The notes under the pieces: model-generated | What the model saw: the letters and a program-made list of their open reading frames with translations, nothing else | Database searches by the model: none | What the model was told of the DNA's origin: nothing | In this document: positions 1-11,312 of the stretch, in pieces | Numbering within the stretch: the stretch's first letter is position 1 | Layout: the number at the start of each line of letters is the position of its first letter | Position numbers and translations under genes: made by a program | From: Mixophyes australis | Lineage: Eukaryota > Chordata > Amphibia > Anura > Limnodynastidae | Assembly: GCA_036250195.1 (NCBI GenBank) | Contig: JAVHZZ010000001.1 | Coordinates: 393,444,283-393,508,282 of the forward strand | Direction of reading: 5' to 3' | Length of the DNA: 64,000 nt

Positions 1-788
1 CTCCAGAGTGAGGTCTCGGCCGGACATAACAACCACACTCCAGGCACTGGTAAGAAGAAGGAAGCCACGGTATCTCCTCAGTGCGTTTCGTCCTCCAAAA
101 AAGACTTTCTCAAGAGATCATAGTGATGTGTAACATTTTATTTCAAACAGAACACCGACATCACTGCCTGCATGAGGGGGCCCTGGAGAAAGGGCTGGCA
201 CTGGCGTTTACAGCTCCACCCTGCCTGCAATTTGCGCATGCGCAGTGTAGCCCCATTCCTGGCAGCAAGATGCCTCTGTGCTCCTATGCCAGTCCTTGCT
301 TTAAGTGCTGGGACTCGGAATTTAAGTGAGCAGATGTCCATATCGAAAAAAATGTTTTTTCATCTCGGACGGGTTGGCGATGCATCATGGTAAGCGCAAC
401 AACCTCCTGCTGTGCATATCTAGCTTATCCTATTCTGCCGGCCCTGCCTGGAGGAGGCTATCCCGGACCCCGATTGTAAGCATCTTGATTTAAGAATATA
501 GTAGTATATTTTAGTGTGTTGTTTCTGTTGAAAAGTATAGGCCTCGAAAACTTTATTTTCTGATTACATATTTGGCTAGGTGAATGCTGCTATTATACAG
601 GTGCATTAATTAATGGAAATAATAAATGTTTGACCTTGCCTAAAACAACCCAACCACAAAATAGTAGCTAAATTATGTGATTTTACCATATTTTAGCTAT
701 TTTTTCTAAAACATACAGATCCAAAACCAAAACACGCAAGAGCTGTTTTGCCAAAACTAAAACACGGGGGTCAGTGAACATCTCTAGT
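1..788. other. Intergenic, no gene recognised
   Basis: Short open frames on both strands around 80-390 show no family resemblance and read as chance frames in a GC-richer patch. The last 100 bases before the copia protease are low-complexity (CCAAAAC-type motifs) and probably belong to another dispersed repeat. Confidence 0.5.
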
Positions 789-982
789 TGGTACATGGAC
801 TCCGGGGCCACTAGACATTTAAGTTGTAATAAGCACTGGCTTTCTTCATTGAGTGCGTGTGATTCCATCGCAGTCAGAGGTATCAGAGACAAAATCCTAA
901 CAGCAACAGTAGCCGGAACCTGAAAAGAAAAGGTAAAACTATAATTATAAACATTGAAGAAATTTTATTCATACAAGATTTA
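789..982 (+). pseudogene. copia aspartic protease remnant
   Basis: Translation gives WYMDSGATRHLS, the retropepsin active site typical of copia (W-x-x-DSGAT-x-H). The frame continues to an IEEILFIQDL stretch, which matches the conserved VLYVPDL block downstream of the copia protease, and then the 983-1418 insertion interrupts it. The reading resumes immediately after that insertion with TNLIAISVLKTNGYKV, the expected continuation. Confidence 0.8.
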
Positions 983-1418
983 GGGGTCTATGCATCAAAC
1001 AAAAACTTACTTAAAATATGCGGAAACGGCTAAGTTTGCAATGTATTAACTGCCTAACGGAGATTTCATAGAATCTCCTCCGTTTAGGCTGACACCGTGC
1101 AGCATCGGGGACTGCGATGTTTTGCAATGCACGAAGCTTTGATAAGCTTCACATTGCACGGACAGGTAATGCCATCTCAGGATGGCGTTACCTGTCATTT
1201 CCTATGGGATTCAGCTGAAGCCTCTCCAGTACAGTAGAAGTTCCTCCCGTCATCGGCAGCACTAAGCTGCCAGTAAGCAGGAAAAAAAGATCGCGGTATA
1301 GGGGTCACTTCGCCGGGGCTCCCAGAGTAGCCCCGGCATGGTGCATCTAAGCGGTACCTAAATATGCATCACTGCGATGTGCAGCGATGCATATTTAGCT
1401 TATTGATGCATAGACTCC
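983..1418. mobile_element. 436-bp TIR element (MITE) inside copia
   Basis: Ends are GGGGTCTATGCATCAA and TTGATGCATAGACTCC, a 16-bp terminal inverted repeat with one mismatch, flanked by TA at 981-982 and 1419-1420. It interrupts copia coding sequence that reads through on both sides. It has no coding capacity, so it is a non-autonomous DNA transposon; a TA duplication fits Tc1/mariner-like or a related superfamily. Confidence 0.8.
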
Positions 1419-1420
1419 TA

Positions 1421-1770
1421 AGGAACTAATCTGATTGCCATAAGTGTCCTAAAAACAAATGGTTATAAAGTAGAATTCGCAGAAGGCAAGTACACTGTGC
1501 AAAATATAAGAGGGACTTTATAAGCGACAGCCTCCCGTTGCCAGCGACTATATGTCTTGAGGGGTTATGTGTGATCGCTACCTCTGGTATGTGTCAGACT
1601 ATGGAACTGTGGCACAAGAGATTAAGACATTTTGGGTATGATAATGTGCAGAAACATCTAAATGGACTGGTAACAGGAATGGCTGTAAATAATCGTGATA
1701 GACTGATATATGGAAGTTGCATCAAAGGTAAACAAATTAGACATCCCTTCCCGAAGCCAGCGAAGAGCTG
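1421..1770 (+). pseudogene. copia GAG-pre-integrase domain remnant
   Basis: The translation contains LWHKRLRHFGYDNVQKHL and, 30 residues on, CIKGKQIRHPFP. These match the zinc-binding GAG-pre-integrase domain of copia polyproteins (LWHxRLGH and the CxxCxxGKxxRxPF block). One of the expected paired cysteines appears replaced by serine or glycine. The frame shifts near 1760 before the integrase core. Confidence 0.85.
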
Positions 1771-2395
1771 AGGCTCCATTAGCATTGATGCATACGGATG
1801 TATGTGGTCCCATGGAGAATGAATCAATTAGTGGTTACCGCTACTTTATGACATTAATTGATGACTATACAAGGATGACTCAAGTGTATTCTCTTAAAGC
1901 AGAAAGTCATAGAGAAGATCAAGGAATACAAAATTTTGATAGACTCAAACAGCCATAAACTAAAGACTTTGAGATCTGATAATGGAGAATGCCTGAATAA
2001 GAACAGCGTTGACTTTTTGAGAAATCATGGAGTCCAACATCAGTTGACGATTTCGCACACGCCAGAACAAAATGGTGTATGTGAGCGATCACATTATACA
2101 ATTGTTGAAAGAGCATGTACGATGTTAAAAGACACTGGCCTAGAAATCAGGTTTTGGGCTGAAGCAGTACAAACAGGGGTTTATTTAAAAAACTACGCAC
2201 CCACTGTTGCAATAAAAGAAAAGACACCAATTGAAGCGTGGTCTGGAAGAAAGCCTGATGTCAGTCATCTTAGGGTGTTTGGATGCAAAGCATATGTACA
2301 TAGAAAGAATATATAAATTGGACTTTAAATCACAAGACTGTATTAAATAGGATTTGATATACCCACATCCTATAGCACATCTACTGTATGTCAAA
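1771..2395 (+). pseudogene. copia integrase core remnant
   Basis: The first part reads LALMHTDVCGPM and later LIDDYTRMTQVYSLK. The second part, in another frame from about 1936, reads LRSDNGE, then HTPEQNGVCERSHYTIVERA and FWAEAV. These are the three catalytic blocks (D, D, E) of a rve-type integrase. The frame change near 1920 breaks the gene. The C-terminal part (HLRVFGCKAYVH) ends where the 2398-2915 element begins. Confidence 0.9.
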
Positions 2396-2397
2396 TA

Positions 2398-2915
2398 CCG
2401 TATTTCCCCATGTATAAGACGCACCTTTTTCCCCCAAATTTTGGGTCTAAAAAAAGGGTGCGTCTTATACACTGCAAGTCTTACTTACCTCAATGAAGAA
2501 GTCGGCACCTGGATGTGAGAGGAGAGAGGAGTCCCCGCTGGCTGTATGAACTGCGTGTCCCTGCCGGAAGTCCCGCCGCGTAACCGGAAGTAGCGGGTCT
2601 GCCGGGCTGTTCCAACTCCAGCCCCTGGTCTCCACCGGAAACAGGCCACAATTGCCGTGATAGGCGCTCCGAGAGGTAGAGGTAAGGCACTCAGCTAGAA
2701 GCCACCAAGGCCAGGGGGGACTCTCAGAAGGCGGGGGCACCCGGGAATCTGGAAACCGCCAGGAGGGCAGCATGCTCAGAGCATGAGATGGCGCAGGAAA
2801 ACCAGCCGGCAGTGGGAGACCCCAGTTGTCTCAGGAAGCTTTTTTTTTTCATTTTGGGCCCCAAAATTAAGGTGCGTCTTATACATGGGTGCGTCATATA
2901 CTTGGGGAAATACGG
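2398..2915. mobile_element. 518-bp TIR element inside copia
   Basis: Ends are CCGTATTTCCCC and GGGGAAATACGG, exact inverse of each other, flanked by TA at 2396-2397 and 2916-2917. Both ends continue into a GTATAAGACGCACC-like subterminal repeat in opposite orientation. No transposase is visible; the antisense open frames inside have no resemblance to known proteins. Non-autonomous DNA transposon; superfamily not assigned. Confidence 0.85.
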
Positions 2916-2917
2916 TA

Positions 2918-3950
2918 CTTTAAATTTTGGCAACCAGCAGGAGAAAAGAACTTCTGTAAGAAGTAATAAAGCAAAACCTTTAAGGAGGTATAGTGAGGAA
3001 TATGCCAACATTACGTTCTACGATCCACAAGTTTGCAGGAAGCAAAATTCAATGATGAATGGGAATATTGGAAATTAGCCATAGATAAAGAGATGTAAAA
3101 ATATGAATACAGATGGATCATTTTCCGTTAAAAAGCTCGTCTGGTTGCAAAGGGTTTTACTCAAAGATCCAGAATTGATTACAGGGAAATCTTCCTGTCT
3201 GTGGCAAGGTACAGTACACTGTTTAGTTATTGCCATATCTACGTTGCATAATTTGTTCTCTACCAATTAGATTTTGACTCTGCTTTCTTAAATGAGGAAT
3301 TAGTTAAAAATATCTATGTGGAACCTTTAGAGAACGTTTCCAGGAGGAAAAGTGTGTTAACTAAAAATAAATCCTTTTATGAATTTTTAACAAGCAAAGT
3401 GGTCGATGTTGCTACATCGTTAGATACTATGTTGATTGACATGGACTTTGTACGATCAAAGACTGACCACTGTCTATACCACAAAATATTAGATGGAAAG
3501 CTGTTTGTGATTGCTGTATATGTGAATATGTGTAAAAAGGTCAGTAAAAAGTCTGTTGGGAGAAAAGTTCAGATTGAAATAATGAGACCATGCACATCCC
3601 CTGTTGGGAATCAGAATTTAGCAAAATCTGAATGTTAGGAATGTTATCATAGACCAGCAAAGTTACATTGAGGCTATACTTTTTAAGTATGGAATGACAG
3701 ATGCTAAACCAGTAAATATTCATGTTGATAAAAGTACAAAATTAACCAAAGTATGTCACAAACAAGTGAATCTCAGAGGAGATTAAACGAATCCCCTATC
3801 AGAATGAAATTGGAAGTTTAATTTATGCAAGTGTTGGAACTCGTCCTAACATCAAACATATGGTGAGCCAAGTGAGTCAATTTGCAATAAATCCCGGGAA
3901 ACAGCATTGGAAAGCTGTTAAAAGAATCCTGTGATACCTGTAAGGTACAA
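2918..3950 (+). pseudogene. copia reverse transcriptase remnant
   Basis: The frame at 3318-3640 has SKTDHCLYHK and then VIAVYVNMC where a live copia RT has YVDDM, so the catalytic aspartate pair is lost. Around 3795-3930 another frame gives YQNEIGSLIYASVGTRPNI, the conserved block at the RT-RNase H boundary. Several shifts and stops separate the pieces. Confidence 0.85.
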
Positions 3951-4039
3951 GTTCATTAAAACTAAAGTTTATAAAACCCACATCTTCAGAACTAGAGATT
4001 TCTGTAGATTAGGGTACAGACGATGATGATCATCGTTCA

Positions 4040-4050
4040 TATACTGGTTC
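4040..4050 (+). repeat. Target-site duplication, left copy
   Basis: TATACTGGTTC here is repeated exactly at 6536-6546. Both copies encode the same YTGS-like residues of the copia RNase H region, so the repeat marks the insertion at 4051-6535. Confidence 0.75.
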
Positions 4051-5259
4051 CTAGCCAGACTAAAACTCAAAATCAGCCCTGGCATTTAAAGTACACAGAC
4101 ACACCTCCTGTGGCTCTCCAGTTTACATGGCACTACAAGTCCCAGTATGCCCCGCAATAGGCTGGCAGGTATACTGAGACGTCTAGTTCCACAGCATCTG
4201 GAGAGCTACAGGGTGTTGGGGTATGTTTCTATAGTCCTCTGTGGATCAGCTGTTTGCTGTCTGTTACCTGCCCTGCGCTGGTCATCTCCAGATATCACTG
4301 CCGTGTCCTGTGAGATACAAATGTATTACACGCAGCTTGACTCTCTGTTTGCAGCATAAGGCGCACCAGTATCAGACAATGGTATGTACAGGACCGGCAA
4401 GAGAAATCTGGGGTCTGGGTATAGTGAACTTTTGAGGCCCCCCTCCATAGATGAGCAGGGAAAGAAACTTTGTGCCACAGCGGTGGCGGTGCCAAAAAGG
4501 GTGTGGCCAACATGGGGCATTGATTCATACATTATAATAAAACATTACAGTTATCACGCCCACCAGCCACATCATGCCACCCCCACAAGCACATTATGAC
4601 ACCCCCAGCCCACAATACTTATCTATGCTTCTGGTGCTGCTGACATCCATCAGGATGGGAACTTCCTGCAGAGTGAGCATGGAAGCTCTTGGTCTCACGC
4701 GTTTACCAAATCTTGTGATACTTAGAGCTCCTCAGTTTGCTCTGCTGGCCTGTGTCCTGGCTGTGTCCTATCCAGGGACTGGGAGCAGCTATCTGGCTCC
4801 CTCCTGCTAACAGAGCTGGATTAAGGCTCGGGGTGCCCGGAGTATTTAAGACACAGGGTCCCTATTATGTAACATGGTTATCATTTTAGACAAATTTTAG
4901 ACATATATACAGGCAATACTGTGTGCACTACTGTTAGTTGCACACAGTTCTGCCTTCACAAGCAGTATAGTGTGAAGCGGGACCTCCCAACTGTCCTTAT
5001 AGTCGGACCAAATCTCACTAAGCAAGACAGTCACCCAAATTCAGGACTTCCCGGTCAGATTCAAGACAGTTGGCAGACTGACCTGCTCTCTCCTACCCGT
5101 TCTTGTCACTTTCACCACCTGTGGCTGTGGGTGTCTTTAGTTGCTGTTTGTCTTGATCCTGGAATGTTGGATGCCCTATTTGGAAAGAAAATGGGTACAT
5201 GTAATGTAGAAAACTCCAACCAGCCCTGGCGTTTAGTCAATACAACCCACATTTTATAA

Positions 5260-5660
5260 TTAGGCCTCCCTCCAGCCCCAACATTAAAATATTAGTATTC
5301 ACATTTAATATATAAACCTATTTCCCTCCCTCCAAACAACCCCAGCAATAAATTAAATAGCATTTACGCTTAATAAATATACTTATTTCCCGCAACCATC
5401 ACTGCCATTAAATAATTCATATTCACATTTAATAAATAGACAACATTTTTTTCCCAAACAGCCCCACTTTCAATTAATAGCCCCCAAACCACCCCAGCAT
5501 TAAATTAAAGGTCCAATCACCCCTTCTTAAATTGATAGGCCCCAATATTAAATTGAACTAAATCACCCCACAAATAAAATTGCACCAATTAATTTAATGT
5601 CGGAGTTTAGGTGGGGGCTAATTATTTAATAGCCTACCTCCCACATTATATTAACACTCT
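5260..5660. repeat. AT-rich low-complexity block
   Basis: Irregular reiterations of CCCC and TTAAATTAA-type words, probably a decayed tandem array within the hAT-like insertion. No coding potential. Confidence 0.5.
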
Positions 5661-5689
5661 CCCCCTTTCCCTCATTCCTGAGTACGTGC

Positions 5690-6030
5690 TCCAAATTGAT
5701 ATTAAGCCACCACAGAGCCCCCAAATTATATTATGCCACAATAGTGCCCTAGTTCATACTATGCCACAATAGTGCCCCCAAATCATATTATTCCACAATA
5801 CTGCCCCAGATGATATGCCACAGTAGTGCCACAAAATCATATTATACCATACAGCAGAGCCCCAGTTCATATTATGCCACAATAGTGCCCTCAAATCATA
5901 TTATGCCACAATACTGCCCCAGATGATATGCCACAGTAGTGCCACAAAATCATATTATACCATACAGCAGAGCCCCAGTTCATATTATGCCACAATAGTG
6001 CCCTCAAATCATATTATGCCATAGAGTGAA
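5690..6030 (+). repeat. Tandem repeat, 113-bp unit with shorter subunits
   Basis: The segment starting at 5793 (CCACAATACTGCCCC) recurs at 5906, a period of 113 bp, for about two full copies plus flanking partial ones. Each unit is itself built of roughly 29-bp words of the type CATATTATGCCACAATAGTG. The array lies inside the 4051-6535 insertion. Confidence 0.85.
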
Positions 6031-6535
6031 CATATTAGCACTAAAATTATATTTGTATAAACTGTGAGCTTATATAAATATTTATTAGGAATAATTATGG
6101 ATTATATAGAGGAGCATACTAACTGCAACATACAAGTATATTAAAAGACAGCTTGGAGCTCTGTAACTTCATGGCTTGTGGCTTATTTTATGGCACAGTA
6201 AGTCCTCAGAGCTTTCTGTGCAGCAGCACCCCCTCCCCTGTTTTAGTGTAGTTACCTTCTCATCTTCTTTTTTTCTTCTTGTTTCTGTCTTCTGCCTTCT
6301 TCTCCTGTCTGTTCCTCTGCTCTGACAGTTTGCAGGACCCCGGCACATGTAGTTGGGTGGCTGATTCCTGGGGAGGAGCCAGTCGCCAGGAAGCCTGTCA
6401 GTGTCAGGGCCGGCCACTAATAGGCTTGGGAGCCAGAGCCCATTAACTTGGATTCACTGACTGCCCGGGACCCGGCCCATCTAACCATCGGCCCTTCTGG
6501 CATTTGCCAGAAGTGCCAGATGCCCAGTCCGGCTC

Positions 6536-6546
6536 TATACTGGTTC
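6536..6546 (+). repeat. Target-site duplication, right copy
   Basis: TATACTGGTTC, identical to 4040-4050. Confidence 0.75.
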
Positions 6547-6870
6547 TCTGTTTGGATTAGTAGGCGCAGAGGTCATCAGGGCAAGTAGGAAGCAACCTAC
6601 AGTTGCTCTTTCTAGTACCAAAGCTGAGTATATAGCTTTAATCACCAACGTCAAATGTGACAACAAAGATGCTATTGGCTGGTCATCATGGCAGGTCTAA
6701 GCATATTGTCATTAGACCATTTCATTCGAGAACTCGTTAAGAGAAAGTCAATTGGTGTAAGCTACATTTTAAGTAAGCAGACTACAGCTGATATGCTTAT
6801 CAAAAGAACTTACATCACAAGTGGTGATTGCATTTTGTATAAAATGTGGTTTGGAATGTTATGAATACTG
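6547..6870 (+). pseudogene. copia RNase H remnant
   Basis: Translation gives TVALSSTKAEYIAL, the hallmark of copia RNase H, followed in shifted frames by DNKDAIG, GRSKHI and SKQTTADMLIKR, the conserved C-terminal blocks. Internal bases are missing between the first two blocks. This is the 3' end of the copia coding region. Confidence 0.85.
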
Positions 6871-7528
6871 ATGCTTTTGCTGACATTATCTGTTGCACTA
6901 ACCCCATGTTTTGGTTACAGGTGAACCACGTGAAAGTTTAATGATAAGGTTAATACTCACATTTTGTAACCGGAGATATCTGTAAGCGAACGGGGTGTTG
7001 AGACGGATGGGCGCTGCATGTTGTCTCCAGTGCTCAGGTGCCTAAAACACAGTGCTTGGAGTCTACTGCGTATGCGCAATGCTGTCTGCCTGGAATATCT
7101 ACTGGAGATACACAATGATCATTCCTTACTGTGTATGAGTACTGTAGCGCACTCAATAGTGGCTACTTAGTAGTCACTCATCCCCGAGAACTTTTCCTTC
7201 TGAAAATTACTCTTGTTCTTGATGACCCTCTTCTGGGGTACCCCTGATGGTGGCTCTGATTGGTACCTCTGTCTATGCCTCTTCAGTGGCTATTTTTCTG
7301 TAGCCACACAGCGGGAGCTACGCTCCCCCCGCCCCCCAATCTCAATGGAAGGGTCATTATGCAATCAGCCAATCAGAAGTGCCTAGACAGTGCTGCTTAT
7401 AGTCGTCATCATTATTGCATATTATTGCAAAAGCACCCGCAAGAGATACGCCTACATCTAATTGTGTTGCAGTTCTAAATGGCCCCTAATTTCCCCACTG
7501 CTTCCTCCTTCAGGAGAAGAGAATAAAG
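6871..7528. other. Flank of copia, possible decayed 3' LTR
   Basis: No gene. The first part could be the copia 3' LTR by position but I find no matching 5' copy in the window, so I do not call it. Confidence 0.35.
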
Positions 7529-7750
7529 GGCCTGAGTCATTAAGGAAAGTAAGACAAAAAAAAGTAAATACAAATACCTGATAGCTTAATTTTTGCACTG
7601 AAATTTAAAGTTGATCCAGGACATTCCCTACACCAACTATAAATCTGTCCCCACATTTTAAATTTACCTCCCTCTGCAATGCAACATGGTTTTGCCCAGG
7701 TGCAAAGTTACTTCTGTTTTATGCTTTGCTCTCCTTAATGACTCAGGCCC
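7529..7750. mobile_element. 222-bp MITE, TIR family GGCCTGAGTCATTAAGGA
   Basis: The 18-bp end at 7529-7546 is the exact reverse complement of 7732-7749. No coding capacity. The element at 15984-16281 has related ends, so two members of one family lie in this window. I do not see a clear target duplication. Confidence 0.75.
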
Positions 7751-10700
7751 AGAGTGTCTCAAAACACTATAAACAGAGCGTAGAGATGTAGGAGGAAGCC
7801 GCCCAGTGGGGAGAAAGACTCTGTAGACATTCAGCATTTGTACATATTGGACAGAATACTTTATGCTGTCTCTTGGGTGAAGGGAACAATGGGAGACTTT
7901 TAGGTCACAGATCGTCGCTCTGCCTTCTTCATCCAGGTTCCCCATTTTGGAACATCTTAACTGAGCCACTTAAATCTGCCTTTTTCAAATCTTCTGTATT
8001 TCAGCTTTATAAACATGTAAATGAATTAGAAATTACTTGTAATGTAATGCTTTGTGCCTTTTGTTTGCAATTTGGTCACACCTGCAGATGTATTTCTTCC
8101 TAGTAAAATACTTTATAAATAAATAAAAGTGCACACAGCACAATGTAAAATATACTTTATCTGAAACTCCACAGCTCCCCTTTGATGCATGTGATATCTT
8201 GCTGTTTGGCAAACTTGGAACAAAAAATTGCAGTTTTTCTAAATATGCTGAAGTAGGATCTAATTGACATTTATCATATAATTTGTGAAGAAGCTAATAT
8301 GGACTTTTCCTCCTATTAACTCCAACTTTACTTCCACTAAAAGAGGATTTCCCCGTTTCAAACTACTTTAATAAAGCAGCAGGAGGGTATGTACAAGCAA
8401 ATATTAAGCATTTTGCTTCTTTCTAGCTTCCTTCTATATTTTATCCTTAATAATAGTATTTCTACCCGCATTTTGTTGCCATAGGATATAACGCAAAGCT
8501 TTCTATATCCAATGCAGAGAACAAATGTCTAATTATATAAATACATGGCTGAAAAGCACACAGGGAACCTGTGCTTAGTAGAATGTGCAGAGATGTACAG
8601 TACAATAAACTAAAGCCATCTGAAGTTGTATGTCTTTAATTTTAAATGGTTATGCTTACTTCCCATTAGAAAACATTCCATGTAAGATATAGCAATGCCT
8701 GTAAGGAGTTAATCTGTTCATGGAATGGAGACATAACATTTTCTCAGCAGCTATATTTGGACTATGCGATTTGCCAGCAATGTGCTGCATGGGAAGTAGG
8801 TATTTCCACAATGTGAGGAGGTCTAGTAATGAGCTGGGCCAGATCATGTGAAGCACCGTGTAACTAGAGATGTAGAAGTGAATCACTAGATACAGTAACA
8901 TTCAGATGCTGTAATTCCTGTTGTCCCGTAACACATAGGGATGATTGATTTACCATATTCACAAGAGACCACTAGTATGTGAATAGAATAGAAATAGACC
9001 TGGCAGTTGCTGCCCTTTATTCTTATAAACAGATGTTTTGACAACCAGTGGCAGATCCATAGGGGGGCCAGTGGGACAATCATCCCCACTAGCAGCATAG
9101 TAGATACACTTGCAAAGCGGCCAAGAGGCAGGCAGAGGATCCTGCCCGGCTACCCCAAATATCTTTCAAACTCAATGAGAGCAGCTGGGTAGCATCCACT
9201 GCCAGATCCGATGTAAGCGAAGGAGGGGACATGGCCCACAAATCAGAGTGAAGGGGCGTAGTTATGCTAAATCAACCCTCCTAAAAAAAAAGTTTATCTG
9301 CCCATGGTGACAGCATAGCACTTTTATTCATTACTATCCTTTGACCCCGGGACATTTTATGTTTGAGAAAATACATCAGAACTAGCATGGAGCTGAATTT
9401 GCAGGGGCATAGAAAGCAGCATATTTGTAAAACTTAGTGATGTAGGATAAATGGAGTTTGTCATAAAAAAATAAATAAAATGTAACATTTTTCTCACCCC
9501 TTCTTTTTTCTAGGGATTCCAGGGATTGTTAGCAATTTCCATTCAACTCATTTAGCAGCTTTTCCACGTTTCAGGTCCAAGCAGAGGATTTTTATAGTAG
9601 AGATGGTTTCTACCCTCTCCTTATGTCCAATATACCACAAATATTAGGTCTCATACCCACTATTATTTTATTTGCAATGTTAAAACATGTTATACATCCG
9701 TTTCATATCGGCTTTTTTCTAAAACTTTATTTAAAAAAACACTAACCTCAGGTAAAATACAAAAGGATATGGTCCATTTACATGTGTTTTAAAACTAAAG
9801 TGACAGAGCTTGCAACACAAACCTACACAATGAATTGATAAAATTAATGTTTACAGTACATAAAAATACATTTTACAGTTGCTCATGATTGCAAACCCAC
9901 GTTACAGCATGCATAGCAGACTGTCATCACTACCGATCAGGACTTAGATTAGCCCTGTAGCTGGAGCAAGAGATATGACAGAAAAACAAGTGACGGACGT
10001 GTGTAGGGCTACGGCAAAATGCCCCTTCCACACAGAGTCTCCCCCCAAAATCGTAGGCTGTAGTAAGTGTCCTTAGTGCTTGTACGAGCACGGAACATTA
10101 GTGCGTTCATGGACATATCTGCCGGTTCTGCGCTTGCGCAAAGTGATTTTGCTGTCAGGGTAAGAAGTGTAAAACAGCATGTGTTTGACATCTTTGGACT
10201 TCCACGGATAAATATAGAAAAAAATATTAAAAAAAATAAATGTTACTGTTGCCACGTTTTAATCACTGTATCCATCATGCAGACCTCATCCGCCACCAGC
10301 AAGTCTTCCCAGAAGAAATGAGGAGGTAGCAGGCAAGTCCTTTTAAATTTTGTTTTCAATCATTTTTTTTATTTTATTTTTTAAAAAGGGCCAAACTATT
10401 TAAAAATATCCCATTGTTCTTAAAACATTACCATTAGAAATATGTATGCATTTACAGCAACTTTAACCCAAACACAACAGTACTGTCCACTAGAATATTG
10501 TATTTAAAATTATGGATGTCCTTTGAGGCATCATTATTACATTAAATGTGGTACATATTAAATAGGCCGCAGCTGCTGATCCCCCTCAAACTCACCAGCC
10601 TCTGCCCGAGATGCCTCCAGCGACTGAGGCAGACAACCCCACAGATATGGGATGAGCAGGGGTAGTTCTGAGGGGATTTGTGAACAGCCAATATCACCCC

Positions 10701-11139
10701 ATTGTGCATGATCCATCAGGAAATGAGAAGGTCAAACGACTTCAGGAGCAGAAATACAAATTCGCAAGGGCGTCTTTAGATTGCCTGGAGTATTTTAGTT
10801 AAGGAGCATATCTAATGTCATAGCGTCAGGGAAGCTGTTTAGATGAGCCTACACGGACTGTTCACTATTTGGGGGAGAAGAAGGCTTCCATTAAAAATAT
10901 ATAGCTGTACCAGGAACTGTGGCTCCTGTAATTATCAACTGTCCAAAGGCACTCAACGGTGGCGAGCAATTGGTCATCAGCTGCACAATCAGAAACTAGC
11001 GCTGTACATATGTTCAGCAACTGCCTGGAACTAGCACAGTGGCAATAATAACTGTCCAGAGCAAGAGCTGTGATCACCAGCTGCCCAGAACCAGGAACTA
11101 GCACTGTACCAACTGCTGGCGCTAGCACAGTACATGTAT
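7751..11139. other. Intergenic, mostly unassigned
   Basis: Over 3 kb without a recognisable gene. Contains A/T-rich runs and scattered short words resembling hAT termini near 9045 (CCAGTGGCAGATCC) but no supported element. Open frames are short and without family resemblance. Confidence 0.5.
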
Positions 11140-11312
11140 CCTCCTGAACAGCTACAATTATTATCCCTGTACTTTATCTATCAAGTTTTCCCAACGCAAC
11201 TTACATTGTAAGCTTGCTTGGGCAGGGCAATATTTGCCTCGTTTCTTGCCATTGTTTGTATCATGATGCCCCTAATGCTGCCCAATATGTTGGCGCTTCA
11301 TAAATCCTAGGA
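11140..11312 (+). repeat. L2-type LINE or SINE 3' tail fragment
   Basis: Contains ACATTGTAAGCTTGCTTGGG and later TGTTGGCGCTTCATAAAT, the 3' untranslated tail pattern of vertebrate L2-related elements. The longer copy at 23290-24105 ends the same way (GTAAGCTTTTTAATGAGCAG ... GGCGCCTTACAAATC). Severely 5' truncated. Confidence 0.6.

Larger units (their letters stand above)
4051..6535. mobile_element. 2.5-kb hAT-like insertion in copia RNase H region
   Basis: Bounded by an 11-bp direct repeat. The ends share a short imperfect inverted repeat (left TAGCCAGACT, right complement GAGCCGGACT). The right end, read inward, resembles widespread vertebrate hAT-type termini (GAGCCGGACTGGGCATCTGG). An internal start-like motif AGAGCTGGATTAAGGCTCGG near 4812 suggests a second, older hAT piece inside. 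No transposase frame is visible. Superfamily is inferred; the insertion itself is well supported by copia reading frame resuming after it. Confidence 0.65.
789..6870 (+). mobile_element. Degenerate Ty1/copia retrotransposon, interrupted
   Basis: Successive plus-strand fragments follow the copia pol order: protease, GAG-pre-integrase, integrase, reverse transcriptase, RNase H. Reading can be followed on both sides of each of three insertions (983-1418, 2398-2915, 4051-6535). All frames carry stops or shifts, so the copy is dead. No LTR was identified with confidence; any 3' LTR would lie just after 6870. Integrase before reverse transcriptase is diagnostic for Ty1/copia rather than gypsy. Confidence 0.85.

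Noticed and set aside
2465..2773. 102-codon frame inside the TIR element
   Set aside because: Lies in a non-autonomous element with no resemblance to a transposase.
5690..6030. CRISPR-like regular spacing
   Set aside because: Eukaryotic tandem repeat without unique spacers.
9045..9210. TIR element with CAGTGGCAGATCC ends
   Set aside because: The right-hand word is in the same orientation, not inverted, so no TIR structure exists.
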